Source of the DNA: Bacteroidales bacterium
Lineage (GTDB): Bacteria; Bacteroidota; Bacteroidia; Bacteroidales; Bacteroidaceae
NCBI GenBank assembly: GCA_030532685.1
Contig: JAUNKN010000014.1
Location: 1 to 48,755 of the forward strand
Direction of reading: 5' to 3'
DNA length: 48,755 nt
Under the pieces are notes generated by a model. That model ran no database searches. It was given only the letters and a program-made list of their open reading frames with translations, and was not told the origin of the DNA. The position numbers and the translations under genes are program-made. How positions within the stretch are numbered: position 1 is the stretch's first letter; every line of letters starts with the position of its first letter. Shown in pieces: positions 32,595 to 40,880 of this stretch.

Positions 32595-33692
32595 TTATGG
32601 TGTATTGGTAACAGAAAAAGGGATGCCAAGTTCTCGGCAACGGCGAATGCCACGGTGGTGGCCCTGCTGCGCGGCTTGGCGATAAAATTGTGTGGCTCGT
32701 TCCAAATTGGGCGCTTCGGTCCAGCCCTCTTCGGCCGCTTGTCCGAGGCGGAATGTGGCATAAGGATCGGTGCCTAAACTGTAAGCCTCGACGGCTTGGC
32801 ACAAATCGGGTAGTAGAGGAGGACAGCCTTTGCGGTATAAATCTCCTAAATTGCTGGGAGCGAAGGTTCTATCACCCTGTGCTATCGCTTCCCTCCACCA
32901 TCGTTCAGCTTCCTTTCCATCACGCTCCACTCCTATTCCCTCTTGGAATATCGTGCCTAAATCGTTGAGCACGACTCCGTCGATTTCCCCCTCATAATGG
33001 TGAGCCAGCGAGAGGAGCATATCAACATCCTCCTGTGCAAAACTTTCCCACGTTTCGCTTCCGTCGAGCTGCCACGACCGCACGAGCCCTATGCTACGAT
33101 GTTGCGGCAGGTCTACTTCGATTTCGAGCAACTCTTCGTCATTGGTGGCAAAACCTGTGTGCAGAGCCGTCGGGACACGACCTGTACGGAGCAAGTGTTG
33201 TAGATAGCCATAAATGCGAGGAGTGGCCGAATGAACGCTCACGGCAACACTCGCGAAGAGGCTTGCATCGACATATTGGAATGGTTCGAGTGGTTGATGC
33301 AGATAGTAGCGACGTCCGAGCATCAGATGCGCTTTGAGCAGTGCAACGGCTTCGCCGATGGCGGTGGCTGCCCACTCTTCGTCGTAGTCTTGAAAAACAT
33401 GGGCAATGCCTTCCCCACGCAGTTGAGCACTGAGACAATCGGCCAAATAAGGGAAGAGCCTATAGTCTTCGTACGAGGCCAGCGCATCCATCGAAAGGCA
33501 AGTTTGATCGCGGTGAGTGCGTTCTATGACAAATACGCTGGTGGAATGTCGCGGTTGCCACAAATAGTACACGCGTTCAGCATGAACCTCAGGGGCCTGG
33601 GCCCAAGCGTATTCCAACTCTACATCGAGCGTTTGTAAAAAACGATCCATGCAAAAGGGGAGGGGAGAAGCGATAAAAACGCTATGTGTCAT
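32595..33692 (-). CDS. Sel1-repeat protein of unknown function
   Basis: 365 aa. The C-terminal third holds at least two Sel1-like repeats: DLGTIFQEGIGVERDGKEAERWWREAIAQ and DLYRKG...; also FRLGQAAEEG...ATQFYRQAAQQGHHRG. Such repeats mediate protein contacts. The N-terminal two thirds (from MTHSVFIASPLPF) match nothing I know. The ATG at 33692 is chosen because further upstream codons enter the OMP promoter region. It lies 5 bp before nadC, so the two are cotranscribed, but the sequence gives no reason tying it to NAD synthesis. Confidence 0.7.
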   Translation of the reverse strand: MTHSVFIASPLPFCMDRFLQTLDVELEYAWAQAPEVHAERVYYLWQPRHSTSVFVIERTHRDQTCLSMDALASYEDYRLFPYLADCLSAQLRGEGIAHVFQDYDEEWAATAIGEAVALLKAHLMLGRRYYLHQPLEPFQYVDASLFASVAVSVHSATPRIYGYLQHLLRTGRVPTALHTGFATNDEELLEIEVDLPQHRSIGLVRSWQLDGSETWESFAQEDVDMLLSLAHHYEGEIDGVVLNDLGTIFQEGIGVERDGKEAERWWREAIAQGDRTFAPSNLGDLYRKGCPPLLPDLCQAVEAYSLGTDPYATFRLGQAAEEGWTEAPNLERATQFYRQAAQQGHHRGIRRCRELGIPFSVTNTP

Positions 33693-33832
33693 AGAGAAGG
33701 CTTTGGGAAGCGAAATTACAAACTCTCCTCCGAATAGCCCAAAGCTCGTTGCGAAAATCGCCTCTTCTGCTACGTTTTCTGCACAAAATGAGAATAAAAC
33801 TCGCCCGAAGAGCGTGAAAAAGTGAGAAATCC

Positions 33833-33863
33833 TTGTTACCCTGCGCACAAGTCCCTACATTTG
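33833..33863 (+). promoter_or_regulatory. Promoter of the outer-membrane beta-barrel gene
   Basis: TTG (33833-33835), 20-bp spacer, TACATTTG (33856-33863). The ATG at 33896 is 32 bp downstream. Confidence 0.75.
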
Positions 33864-33895
33864 CTCTCATCACTTTATCTAAATATCAAACGATT

Positions 33896-34417
33896 ATGAA
33901 GAAAATTCTTTTGCTCACCACCTTTGCTCTTGTAGGGCTTGTGGCTCAGGCTCAGGGTTTTGTAGGTGGTAGTATGAAACTGCAAAACCAAACGACCAAG
34001 AACAACACCATCACCAAAGCATCGATCGGTGTGGAAATGGGACGTCACATCAACCATAATTGGGCGCTTTGTGCAGGTATCGGCTATGGTACGAACTCGA
34101 TGAATAGCGATTTGGCCAGCAGCGAGTTTGAAATCGCACCTTTTGCGCGCTATACAGCTGCACGCTGGGGAGCTGTGAGTTTGTATTTTGATGGAGGCGT
34201 GAAGATGAATTGGGAAACGACCTATCGTGGCAACGAAGAGACGAACTTCTCGTGGGGCATGGGTGTGAGTCCTGGTTTGGCCTTGAATTTGAGTCGTCGT
34301 GTCACTTTTGTGACCAACTTTGGTTTTGTGGGCTATAACTATGCCGAAAACAACGAGGTGATAGGCTTCAATTTCGATACAAGCAATGTGCGCTTCGGTT
34401 TTCACTTCAATTTTTAA
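33896..34417 (+). CDS. Outer-membrane beta-barrel protein
   Basis: 173 aa. Signal peptide MKKILLLTTFALVGLVAQAQ; the mature protein has alternating strands (FVGGSMKLQNQ, ASIGVEMGRHINHNWALCAGIGYG, FEIAPFARYTAARWGAVSLYFDGGVKM, VSPGLALNLSRRVTFVTNFGFVGYNY) and ends in FGFHFNF with a terminal aromatic residue, as expected for insertion by BamA. It matches the small OmpW/OmpX-like porin-family barrels (about eight strands). Function unknown. Monocistronic, with its own promoter and terminator. Confidence 0.88.
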   Translation: MKKILLLTTFALVGLVAQAQGFVGGSMKLQNQTTKNNTITKASIGVEMGRHINHNWALCAGIGYGTNSMNSDLASSEFEIAPFARYTAARWGAVSLYFDGGVKMNWETTYRGNEETNFSWGMGVSPGLALNLSRRVTFVTNFGFVGYNYAENNEVIGFNFDTSNVRFGFHFNF

Positions 34418-34439
34418 GCCACGAAACTCTTTTTTATAT

Positions 34440-34484
34440 CACCCACCGCAATGGAACATCCTCATTGCGGTGGGTGTGTTTTTG
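34440..34484 (+). terminator. Terminator of the beta-barrel gene
   Basis: Perfect 14-bp arms (34440-34453 and 34463-34476) and a T tract (34478-34484). The 34485-34655 stretch after it has a 9-bp inverted repeat ATCAGCCAT/ATGGCTGAT (34535-34543, 34584-34592) and no gene. Confidence 0.88.
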
Positions 34485-34658
34485 CGACAAGCTCTCGAGG
34501 GCTCACACAAGGCGGATGGAGCGTTTTATCTTCGATCAGCCATTATATGAAGGGAATACGCATAGCCTGCTACACGATTTTTTATGGCTGATGAACTACA
34601 TTGTTTTGCAGATGAGGCTTCCTTGCCTTCTCTGTATGAGAAGCAGGAAATCCTCCTT

Positions 34659-34736
34659 CCCACGTAAAATTTTCTACGACGCACGTAGGATTTTTTCCTT
34701 CCCACGTAGAAATGCCTGCGACGCACATAGAAAAAA
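34659..34736. repeat. CACGTAG intergenic repeat, copy B (double)
   Basis: Two tandem units: CCCACGTA...CTACGACGCACGTAGG (34659-34697) and CCCACGTAGAAATGCC...CGACGCACATAG (34700-34736), the second more diverged. Lies between convergent genes, just before the ompH terminator. Confidence 0.85.
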
Positions 34737-34768
34737 GAAACTCCCACTTAGATATTCCTAAGTGGGAG
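34729..34768 (-). terminator. Terminator of the OmpH-like gene
   Basis: Perfect 11-bp arms (34741-34751, 34758-34768), followed on the minus strand by TTTCTTTTTTC. It lies 53 bp after the stop at 34822. Confidence 0.85.
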
Positions 34769-34821
34769 CCACATACTTTTCATAAAGCCCTCTGAGAAAG
34801 TTCATGCGGGCTTAGGTAAAC

Positions 34822-35412
34822 CTACTTCTTGCCCTTGTTATAGCGCTTGTTCATCCCCTCTATCACCGCTTTAGTAATATCGAGTTTAGGATTGGCATAG
34901 AGCAGATTATCACCTTGTTTGGAGAGTATCATTTCATAGCGCATAGCTTTATTATAATCGTTCAAGAAAGAACGTACACTATCGCGCAAGGTATTGTTGA
35001 ACTTTTCTTGTTCAGCAGCCATCTTTTTGGTCAAGCTCTGCTCAAGACGAGCCGCTTCTTCTTGCATGCGCTGTACGCGTTGCTGAGCAGCTTGGGCTTG
35101 CTCTTGGCTCGTGAAACCGCCATTTTGCATTTTTTGCTGGAAATCGGCCATCGCTTTCTGGATTTGGCTCATTTTTCCTGCCAGTTGCGCCTCATATTGC
35201 TTACTCTTGGTCTCCAGCGCTGCTTTTTGCTCGATACAGAAAGTATATTGCGTGAGCAGTGAGTCGACTTCCACATAAGCCATGGCCTTGGTCTCCGTCT
35301 TTTCTACCTTGCTGGTGGTAACAGGAGTTTCTGGCTTTTCTGCCTTCTTGCAAGCAGCTAAAGAGAGCGAAAGGAGGAGAGCCGAAAACGCCCATAAAGA
35401 TTTGATGTTCAT
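34822..35412 (-). CDS. OmpH/Skp-family lipoprotein
   Basis: 196 aa. Signal peptide with lipobox (LSLAAC, Cys21). AMAYVEVDSLLTQYTFCIEQKAALETKSK is the OmpH/Skp start, followed by a long Gln/Glu-rich coiled coil (about 70-150), and a C-terminal DNLLYANPKLDITKAVIEGMNKRYNK tail. Skp-type proteins are periplasmic chaperones for outer-membrane proteins; here the lipobox suggests membrane anchoring, common for Bacteroidota homologues. It follows the small membrane protein gene by 31 bp. Confidence 0.9.
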   Translation of the reverse strand: MNIKSLWAFSALLLSLSLAACKKAEKPETPVTTSKVEKTETKAMAYVEVDSLLTQYTFCIEQKAALETKSKQYEAQLAGKMSQIQKAMADFQQKMQNGGFTSQEQAQAAQQRVQRMQEEAARLEQSLTKKMAAEQEKFNNTLRDSVRSFLNDYNKAMRYEMILSKQGDNLLYANPKLDITKAVIEGMNKRYNKGKK

Positions 35413-35443
35413 GATGTTCTAAGTTTAATTTCGAGAAAGAGGT

Positions 35444-35653
35444 TCAAGGCTTGCGATGCTCGCTTACCGCTTTGGAATTGGGGCGTCGCGCTTCTCGATC
35501 TTGAGTGGTAGCGCAGCGCACTCCTCGTTGAGCCAAAGCCTTATTGCCACTCACGTGAGTGTTGGCAAACTTCCCCTTGATTAAAACCCCAAGCGAAAGG
35601 AGGAGCATGGCCAAACCAACAATAATTATCGTAGCCAGGAGCAATTTATCCAT
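35444..35653 (-). CDS. Small membrane protein, function unknown
   Basis: 69 aa. One membrane helix (LLLATIIIVGLAMLLLSLGVLI, residues 4-25), then a basic polar tail containing FANTHVSGNKALAQRG and a single cysteine (RCATTQ). I recognise it only as a small Bacteroidota membrane protein, without a function. It has its own strong promoter and is followed by the OmpH-like lipoprotein. Confidence 0.75.
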   Translation of the reverse strand: MDKLLLATIIIVGLAMLLLSLGVLIKGKFANTHVSGNKALAQRGVRCATTQDREARRPNSKAVSEHRKP

Positions 35654-35676
35654 AAGTTTTTTCTATATTTGCGGTG

Positions 35677-35707
35677 CAAAGATACGCCCCTGCCCACGAA
35701 AGAGCAA
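35677..35707 (-). promoter_or_regulatory. Promoter of the small membrane protein/OmpH-like unit
   Basis: On the minus strand TTG (35705-35707), 20-bp spacer, TATCTTTG (35677-35684); ATG at 35653, 23 bp downstream. Confidence 0.75.
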
Positions 35708-35796
35708 GCGATTTGCAGAAATTAAGTACTCGGTGCGCATAAGATATTTTTTCTCCTTATTTATGCACCGACTCATCACTTTCCAATACTACTCCT

Positions 35797-37245
35797 ATGA
35801 CTCAACTACACCCCAAGGCCGTGTTCGACTGCTTTGCACAGCTCAACGCTGTGCCCCGTCCTTCAAAGCGTGAGGAGAAGGTGCAAGCCTTCTTGATGAA
35901 ATTTGGCCAAGATTTAGGACTCGATACGCAAATTGATGCCGCTGGCAACATCCTGATCAAAAAGCCCGCCACTCCTGGTATGGAAGATTGCAAGACTGTT
36001 GTTTTGCAAAGCCATGCCGACATGGTGTGCGAGAAGAACAAGGATGTAGAGTTTGACTTTGACAACGACGCCATTCAGACCTACGTCGATGGCGAATGGC
36101 TCAAGGCCAAAGGCACTACCCTCGGTGCTGACGATGGTATCGGTGTGGCCATGCAGATGGCCGTGCTCCAAGCCACCGACATCCAACATGGCCCCATAGA
36201 ATGCCTCTTCACGAGCGATGAAGAAACAGGTCTGACAGGCGCCATGGGCTTGCAGGCAGGCTTCTTAACGGGCAATTATCTCATCAACCTCGACTCGGAG
36301 GACGAAGGTCAGCTCTTCGTGAGTTGCGCGGGCGGTGTGCGCACCGAAGCCACCTACACCATCGAAGAGGAAGCGATGCCCGAAGGGTATTTCACGGCCA
36401 AGGTGTTCGTGAAAGGCTTGACAGGTGGGCACTCTGGCGACGACATCATCAAGAAGCGCGCCAATGCCAACAAGCTCTTGCTGCGTTTCATCTACAACAC
36501 AATGCAAAACACGGAGTTGCGCCTCGTAGACATTCAAGCAGGTGGTCTGCACAATGCCATTCCTCGTGAAGCAACTGCAGTTGTGGCTGTCCCTATGGGC
36601 TACAAGGAACAGCTGCGCATCGATCTTAATCTCTTTGCTGCTGCAGCTCGTGACGAGTTCTCCGTAACAGAACCCTCGATGCTCATCGACCTCGAAAGCC
36701 AAGAAACACCCGCTACTTGCTTAGCCGCAGCTCCTACTGTTGCGATGATCAAGAGCCTTTATGTGGTGCACAACGGCGTGTTTGCGATGAGTCAAGACCT
36801 CGAAAATTTTGTGGAAACCTCCAGCAATTTGGCCAGCATTCGCCGCCAAGGTCAGCAAATCGTGGCCACGACTTCACAACGCTCCAGCATAGCCAGCAAT
36901 CTCGAGAACATGGCCGCTATGATTCGGGCTACGCTCGAGCTCGGTGGTGCTGTTTGCGTGACCAACGATGGCTATCCTGGTTGGAAGATGAATCCCCACA
37001 GCGATATCCTTCGCGTGGCAGTGGAAAGCTATCAGCGTTTGTACGGTCGCGAACCCAAAGTTTTGGGCATCCACGCTGGCTTGGAGTGCGGCTTGTTTAG
37101 CGAAAAATATCCCCACCTCGACATGGTGAGCATGGGCCCCACGATGCGTGGTGTGCACTCGCCCGACGAACGTCTGCTCATTCCTACGGTTCAACTCGTG
37201 TGGGACCATCTGCTCGATATGCTCCGCAACATCCCCAAAGCTTAG
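35797..37245 (+). CDS. pepD: Aminoacyl-histidine dipeptidase (PepD)
   Basis: 482 aa, M20C family, normal length (E. coli 485). LQSHADMVCEKN has the first metal-binding histidine and aspartate, TTLGADDGIGVAMQMA the bridging aspartate, TSDEETGLTGA the catalytic glutamate pair, NLDSEDEGQLFVSCAGG the next metal site, and LTGGHSGDDI the dimerisation-domain start. The C-terminal IHAGLECGLF supplies the last ligand. It cleaves Xaa-His and related dipeptides in the cytoplasm. It is first of a tight set: one base separates its stop from the lipoprotein gene start. Confidence 0.96.
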   Translation: MTQLHPKAVFDCFAQLNAVPRPSKREEKVQAFLMKFGQDLGLDTQIDAAGNILIKKPATPGMEDCKTVVLQSHADMVCEKNKDVEFDFDNDAIQTYVDGEWLKAKGTTLGADDGIGVAMQMAVLQATDIQHGPIECLFTSDEETGLTGAMGLQAGFLTGNYLINLDSEDEGQLFVSCAGGVRTEATYTIEEEAMPEGYFTAKVFVKGLTGGHSGDDIIKKRANANKLLLRFIYNTMQNTELRLVDIQAGGLHNAIPREATAVVAVPMGYKEQLRIDLNLFAAAARDEFSVTEPSMLIDLESQETPATCLAAAPTVAMIKSLYVVHNGVFAMSQDLENFVETSSNLASIRRQGQQIVATTSQRSSIASNLENMAAMIRATLELGGAVCVTNDGYPGWKMNPHSDILRVAVESYQRLYGREPKVLGIHAGLECGLFSEKYPHLDMVSMGPTMRGVHSPDERLLIPTVQLVWDHLLDMLRNIPKA

Positions 37246-37246
37246 C

Positions 37247-38707
37247 ATGAAACAGCTGCTCACAGCCGCTTTCTCCTTTGTATGCATCCTCCTTGCCTCC
37301 TGTTGGGGCGAGGAGGATTATACACTTTCGCCCAGCCACCAGCTACGCTTCTCGACCGATACGCTGGCCTTCGACACCGTCATAGCAGGCGAGCCAACAA
37401 GCACGCGAATGCTCGACGTGCACAACGACGCCTCTCAGGCGCTTCGCATCAAGGCTACCTATCTCGCCAGTGGGAAGCAATCGCTTTGGCGTGTGAATCT
37501 CGACGGAGAATTTCTGAAAAATGGGTACGCCGAAGAAATCACCCTACCCGCAGGCGATAGTCTTCGGATTTTTGCAGAGATGACGGCTCCCGAAACAGGA
37601 CAGGATTTGCCGAAATCCTATGAAGAAAAACTCATTTTTGAGTTAGAAAGTGGTGTGCGGCAGCACGTGTTACTCACCGCTATGGGACAAGATGTAGAGC
37701 GCCTCAAAGCTCGAACCATCTCTGTAGCAACAAGCCTAAAGGCTCAGCGTCCTTACCAAATTTTCGACAGCCTGGTTGTCGCCCAAGGAGCCACGCTCAC
37801 ACTTCCCGCAGGCACACGGCTCTATTTTCATCCAAGGAGCTCGCTCATAGTGCGTGGCACGCTCGTCGTCGACGGGACGTTGGAACATCCCGTCGTATTG
37901 CGTGGTGATCGCTTGGGCAACATGTTCACCAAGCAAGCCTACGATCGTATTCCTAATCAGTGGGGAGGAGTCGTTTTTGCTTCGACCAGCCGAGATAATC
38001 GTTTGGAGCACTGCGACATTCATAGTGGAGCCTACGGTCTACGCTGCGAACCGAATGAACAGTCTTCTCCCGTCCTCACGCTGCGCAATAGTATCATTCA
38101 CAATACAAAAGAGCATGCACTCGAAGCCACACTCTGCTCTGTCGATGCGGCCAATACTCAAATAACCAACGCTGGTGGCGATTGCGTGCACCTCGTAGGT
38201 GGACGGCACCACTTTGTCCATTGTACCATTGCCCAATTTTATCCTTTTGTAGGCGAACGAGGAGTGGCGCTCTCTTATAGCAACGAACGCAACAACGCGG
38301 CAGCACCACTGGAAGTTCGTTTTGTCAATTGTCTAATCACAGGCAATAATGCCGACGACGTGATGGGCTTTCCTTCTCAACGACACAAGAACGCAAAGTT
38401 CCAATATGCTTTTCAGAACTGCCTACTCAATACGCCCAAAATAGCGAGTTCACCGAACATCACGGTTTGCTTGTTTGAAGAGGATGCGCCCGAATCCACA
38501 CGTCGCGCTCAGCAATTTCTCCCACTCTTTGATTGGAGTAGTTTGTTCTTTTCCTTCACACTTTCTCCTCAATCTTGGGCCGTAGGAAAAGCCGATCCCG
38601 TAGTAGCCCAACAATACCCTACCGATCGTTTAGGTCGCCCTCGTCTTGCCGATGGAAAGGCCGATATCGGGTGTTATGAAGCCCAACCTCAAAAGTCCAA
38701 AAACTGA
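37247..38707 (+). CDS. Right-handed beta-helix lipoprotein
   Basis: 486 aa. Signal peptide with lipobox (LLASC, about Cys18). The N-terminal third (about 20-160) resembles a beta-sandwich (SHQLRFSTDTLAFDTVI; STRMLDVHNDASQALRI). From about 185 there are short strands and turns typical of parallel beta-helices (VRGTLVVDGTLEHPVVLRGD; HCDIHSGAYGLRCEP; NSIIHNTKEHALEAT). The tail RLGRPRLADGKADIGCYEA matches a choice-of-anchor Q-type ending. Probably surface or outer-membrane; ligand unknown. It starts one base after pepD and its stop overlaps the dnaB start (TGATG), an unusual partner for a replicative helicase. Confidence 0.85.
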   Translation: MKQLLTAAFSFVCILLASCWGEEDYTLSPSHQLRFSTDTLAFDTVIAGEPTSTRMLDVHNDASQALRIKATYLASGKQSLWRVNLDGEFLKNGYAEEITLPAGDSLRIFAEMTAPETGQDLPKSYEEKLIFELESGVRQHVLLTAMGQDVERLKARTISVATSLKAQRPYQIFDSLVVAQGATLTLPAGTRLYFHPRSSLIVRGTLVVDGTLEHPVVLRGDRLGNMFTKQAYDRIPNQWGGVVFASTSRDNRLEHCDIHSGAYGLRCEPNEQSSPVLTLRNSIIHNTKEHALEATLCSVDAANTQITNAGGDCVHLVGGRHHFVHCTIAQFYPFVGERGVALSYSNERNNAAAPLEVRFVNCLITGNNADDVMGFPSQRHKNAKFQYAFQNCLLNTPKIASSPNITVCLFEEDAPESTRRAQQFLPLFDWSSLFFSFTLSPQSWAVGKADPVVAQQYPTDRLGRPRLADGKADIGCYEAQPQKSKN

Positions 38708-40272
38708 TGCAAACTCCCAAACGCACTCCCAAACCCAAAGCTATCCAGCCCCCCGCGCAAGATAGTTTCGGTCGTTTGCAGCCTCAAGAACTCGATTTTG
38801 AACGCGTCGTGCTTGGAGCGCTCCTCCTCGAGAAAGATGCCTACTCGCAGGTCAGCGAAATTCTCAAACCCGAAAGTTTCTACGACCCTCGACATCGCAC
38901 CATTTTCGAAGCTATTCGTCGCCTAAACATCGACCAAAAGCCTCTCGACCTTCTCACCGTGAGCGAGCAACTGCGTGCCGTAGGCAAGTTTGAAGAAGTC
39001 GGAGGCCCAGCCTATCTTGCTCAACTGAGCCAAACAGTTGTGTCGAGTGCTCACATCGAGTATCATGCCCGCATCATTGCCCAAAAGGCGACGGCCCGCG
39101 AACTCATTAGCTACACGGCCAACATTCAAGACAAGGCCTTCGATCCCACAACCGATGTGGACGAGCTCATGCAAGAGGCGGAGGGTAAGCTCTTCGAGTT
39201 GTCGCAACAAAACCTCAAAAAGGACTATACACAAATCGACCCCGTCATCAATGCCGCTTACGAACAGCTGCACCTTGCAGCTGCGCGTGCCGATGGTATG
39301 TCGGGCATACCTTCACTCTTCCACAAACTCGATAAGATGACGGCTGGCTGGCAAAACTCCGACCTCGTCATTATGGCGGCACGTCCCGCCATGGGTAAAA
39401 CCGCCTTTGCGCTTTCGATGGCCAAGAACATCGCCGTGGATCAAGATATCCCCGTGGCTTTCTTCTCGCTCGAAATGGCCAACGTGCAACTTATGACCCG
39501 TGTCATCTCCAACACCTGTGAGATCAGCAGCGAAAAACTCAAGAATGGGCAGCTCGAACCTTACGAATGGAGCCAGCTCGACAGCAAGATCAAAGAACTC
39601 TACGGCAAACCCCTTTACTTGGACGACACTCCGTCGCTCTCCGTGTTTGAATTGCGCACCAAGGCACGCCGTCTTGTGCGCGAACATGGAGTACGCCTCA
39701 TCATGATCGACTACTTGCAGCTCATGAATGCCTCCGGCATGAGTTTTGGTAGCCGTCAAGAAGAGGTTTCGACCATTTCCCGTTCGCTCAAGGGCTTGGC
39801 CAAGGAGCTGAACATCCCAATTTTGGCACTTTCGCAGCTCAATCGCGGTACAGAAAATCGTGTAGGCACCACTCCCGGAACAACTAACGAAGCCAAGCGT
39901 CCACAACTCAGCGACCTACGTGAATCGGGAGCGATTGAGCAAGATGCCGATATGGTTCTCTTCATTCACCGCCCAGAATACTATCGCATCTTCAAGGACG
40001 ACAACGGCAACGATTTACGTGGTAAGGCCGAGATCATCATTGCCAAGCACCGTAATGGTGCCGTGGGCGATGTGCTGCTCACCTTTAAGGGACAATACAC
40101 TCGTTTTGAGAACCCCGACGACAGTCTCATCGTCCCCCTTCCTGGCGAGGAAAACACATTTGGTCCCACTGCTCCTCCTCCTTTAGGCATGGCCAACGAC
40201 TTTCCGCCAGCTGATCTCCCTCCGCTGTCCGACCCTTTTGCAGGAGCTCCTGCGGGACAAGTTCCTTTCTAA
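38707..40272 (+). CDS. dnaB: Replicative DNA helicase DnaB
   Basis: 521 aa. The N-terminal domain ELDFERVVLGALLLEKDAY is followed by the linker and RecA-like ATPase domain: Walker A AARPAMGKTAFA, FFSLEMANVQLMTRVI (DnaB H1a), Walker B LIMIDYLQLM, ALSQLNRGTENR (H3), PQLSDLRESGAIEQDADM and KHRNGAVGDVLLTF. The C-terminal tail is Pro-rich, a Bacteroidota feature. No intein. It unwinds DNA at the replication fork. It starts on the last base of the lipoprotein stop and is followed by a strong terminator. Confidence 0.97.
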   Translation: MQTPKRTPKPKAIQPPAQDSFGRLQPQELDFERVVLGALLLEKDAYSQVSEILKPESFYDPRHRTIFEAIRRLNIDQKPLDLLTVSEQLRAVGKFEEVGGPAYLAQLSQTVVSSAHIEYHARIIAQKATARELISYTANIQDKAFDPTTDVDELMQEAEGKLFELSQQNLKKDYTQIDPVINAAYEQLHLAAARADGMSGIPSLFHKLDKMTAGWQNSDLVIMAARPAMGKTAFALSMAKNIAVDQDIPVAFFSLEMANVQLMTRVISNTCEISSEKLKNGQLEPYEWSQLDSKIKELYGKPLYLDDTPSLSVFELRTKARRLVREHGVRLIMIDYLQLMNASGMSFGSRQEEVSTISRSLKGLAKELNIPILALSQLNRGTENRVGTTPGTTNEAKRPQLSDLRESGAIEQDADMVLFIHRPEYYRIFKDDNGNDLRGKAEIIIAKHRNGAVGDVLLTFKGQYTRFENPDDSLIVPLPGEENTFGPTAPPPLGMANDFPPADLPPLSDPFAGAPAGQVPF

Positions 40273-40286
40273 TCTCCTCACTACTG

Positions 40287-40328
40287 AGTGCGGTTTTGAT
40301 AATCACGCCTATCAAAACCGCACTTTTT
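40287..40328 (+). terminator. Terminator of dnaB
   Basis: Perfect 15-bp arms (40287-40301, 40310-40324) followed by TTTT. Confidence 0.92.
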
Positions 40329-40360
40329 CAAAAAAAATATGCACTTTTCCTCGCATTCCC

Positions 40361-40391
40361 TTGCTCCTTCCCAAGAAAGGCCCTACCTTTG
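40361..40391 (+). promoter_or_regulatory. Promoter of the initiator tRNA
   Basis: TTG (40361-40363), 20-bp spacer, TACCTTTG (40384-40391); the tRNA begins at 40426. Confidence 0.8.
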
Positions 40392-40425
40392 CACTGCAAT
40401 CGGGAACAAAGCCTGATTGATACAT

Positions 40426-40498
40426 CGCGGAGTGGAGCAGTTGGTAGCTCGCCAGGCTCATAACCTGGAGGTCATCCGTTCGAGTCGGGTCTCCGCAA
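40426..40498 (+). tRNA. tRNA-fMet (CAT), initiator
   Basis: 73 bases without encoded CCA. The cloverleaf is complete: acceptor stem with a C1 x A72 mismatch and A73, an A11-T24 pair in the D stem, anticodon loop CTCATAA (CAT), and a T loop TTCGAGT. The 1-72 mismatch and the A11-T24 pair are initiator hallmarks. The anticodon stem beside the loop is A29-T41, G30-C40, G31-C39 instead of the usual three G-C pairs. Confidence 0.93.
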
Positions 40499-40504
40499 CT
40501 CGAT

Positions 40505-40545
40505 AAGAGGCAAGTACTAAAAGTACTTGCCTCTTTCCTTTTTTC
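40505..40545 (+). terminator. Terminator of the initiator tRNA
   Basis: Perfect 14-bp arms (40505-40518, 40522-40535), 3-base loop, T-rich tail. Confidence 0.9.
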
Positions 40546-40658
40546 GAAATCCTCGCTCGCACTGCTGCACAGCCCTGAGATAGATATCTGTTGTCCATGG
40601 CACAGCAACAGCCCAAGGAAAACAAAACGGTGCTTCTCAAGAGGGCAAAAAACTCCTC

Positions 40659-40715
40659 CCCACGTAGGATTTTCTTCTTCCCACGTAGGATTTTCTACTA
40701 CGCACGTAGGATTTT
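40659..40715. repeat. CACGTAG intergenic repeat, copy C
   Basis: Contains CCACGTAGGATTTTC (40660-40674), CCCACGTAGGATTTTCTAC (40680-40698) and CGCACGTAGGATTTT (40701-40715): three CACGTAGGATTTT cores. The 40546-40848 stretch has no gene otherwise. Confidence 0.85.
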
Positions 40716-40849
40716 AAGGTTGCGAGTTTTGTAGCACCTTCTAACGAGAGGCTACAGCAAGCAGGCCTGTATCCTCACAAAAGTAGCTCCCTCACGATTT
40801 GTACCCCAAGCCTCATTTGAAGAGAGGGGAAAAACTGCTAAATAAGTCG

Positions 40850-40857
40850 TATCTTTG
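40850..40857 (+). promoter_or_regulatory. -7 box (TATCTTTG) of mutS2
   Basis: TATCTTTG 23 bp before the mutS2 ATG at 40881. No TTG at the expected spacing. Confidence 0.6.
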
Positions 40858-40880
40858 CAGTCAGAAATAAGCATATATAT

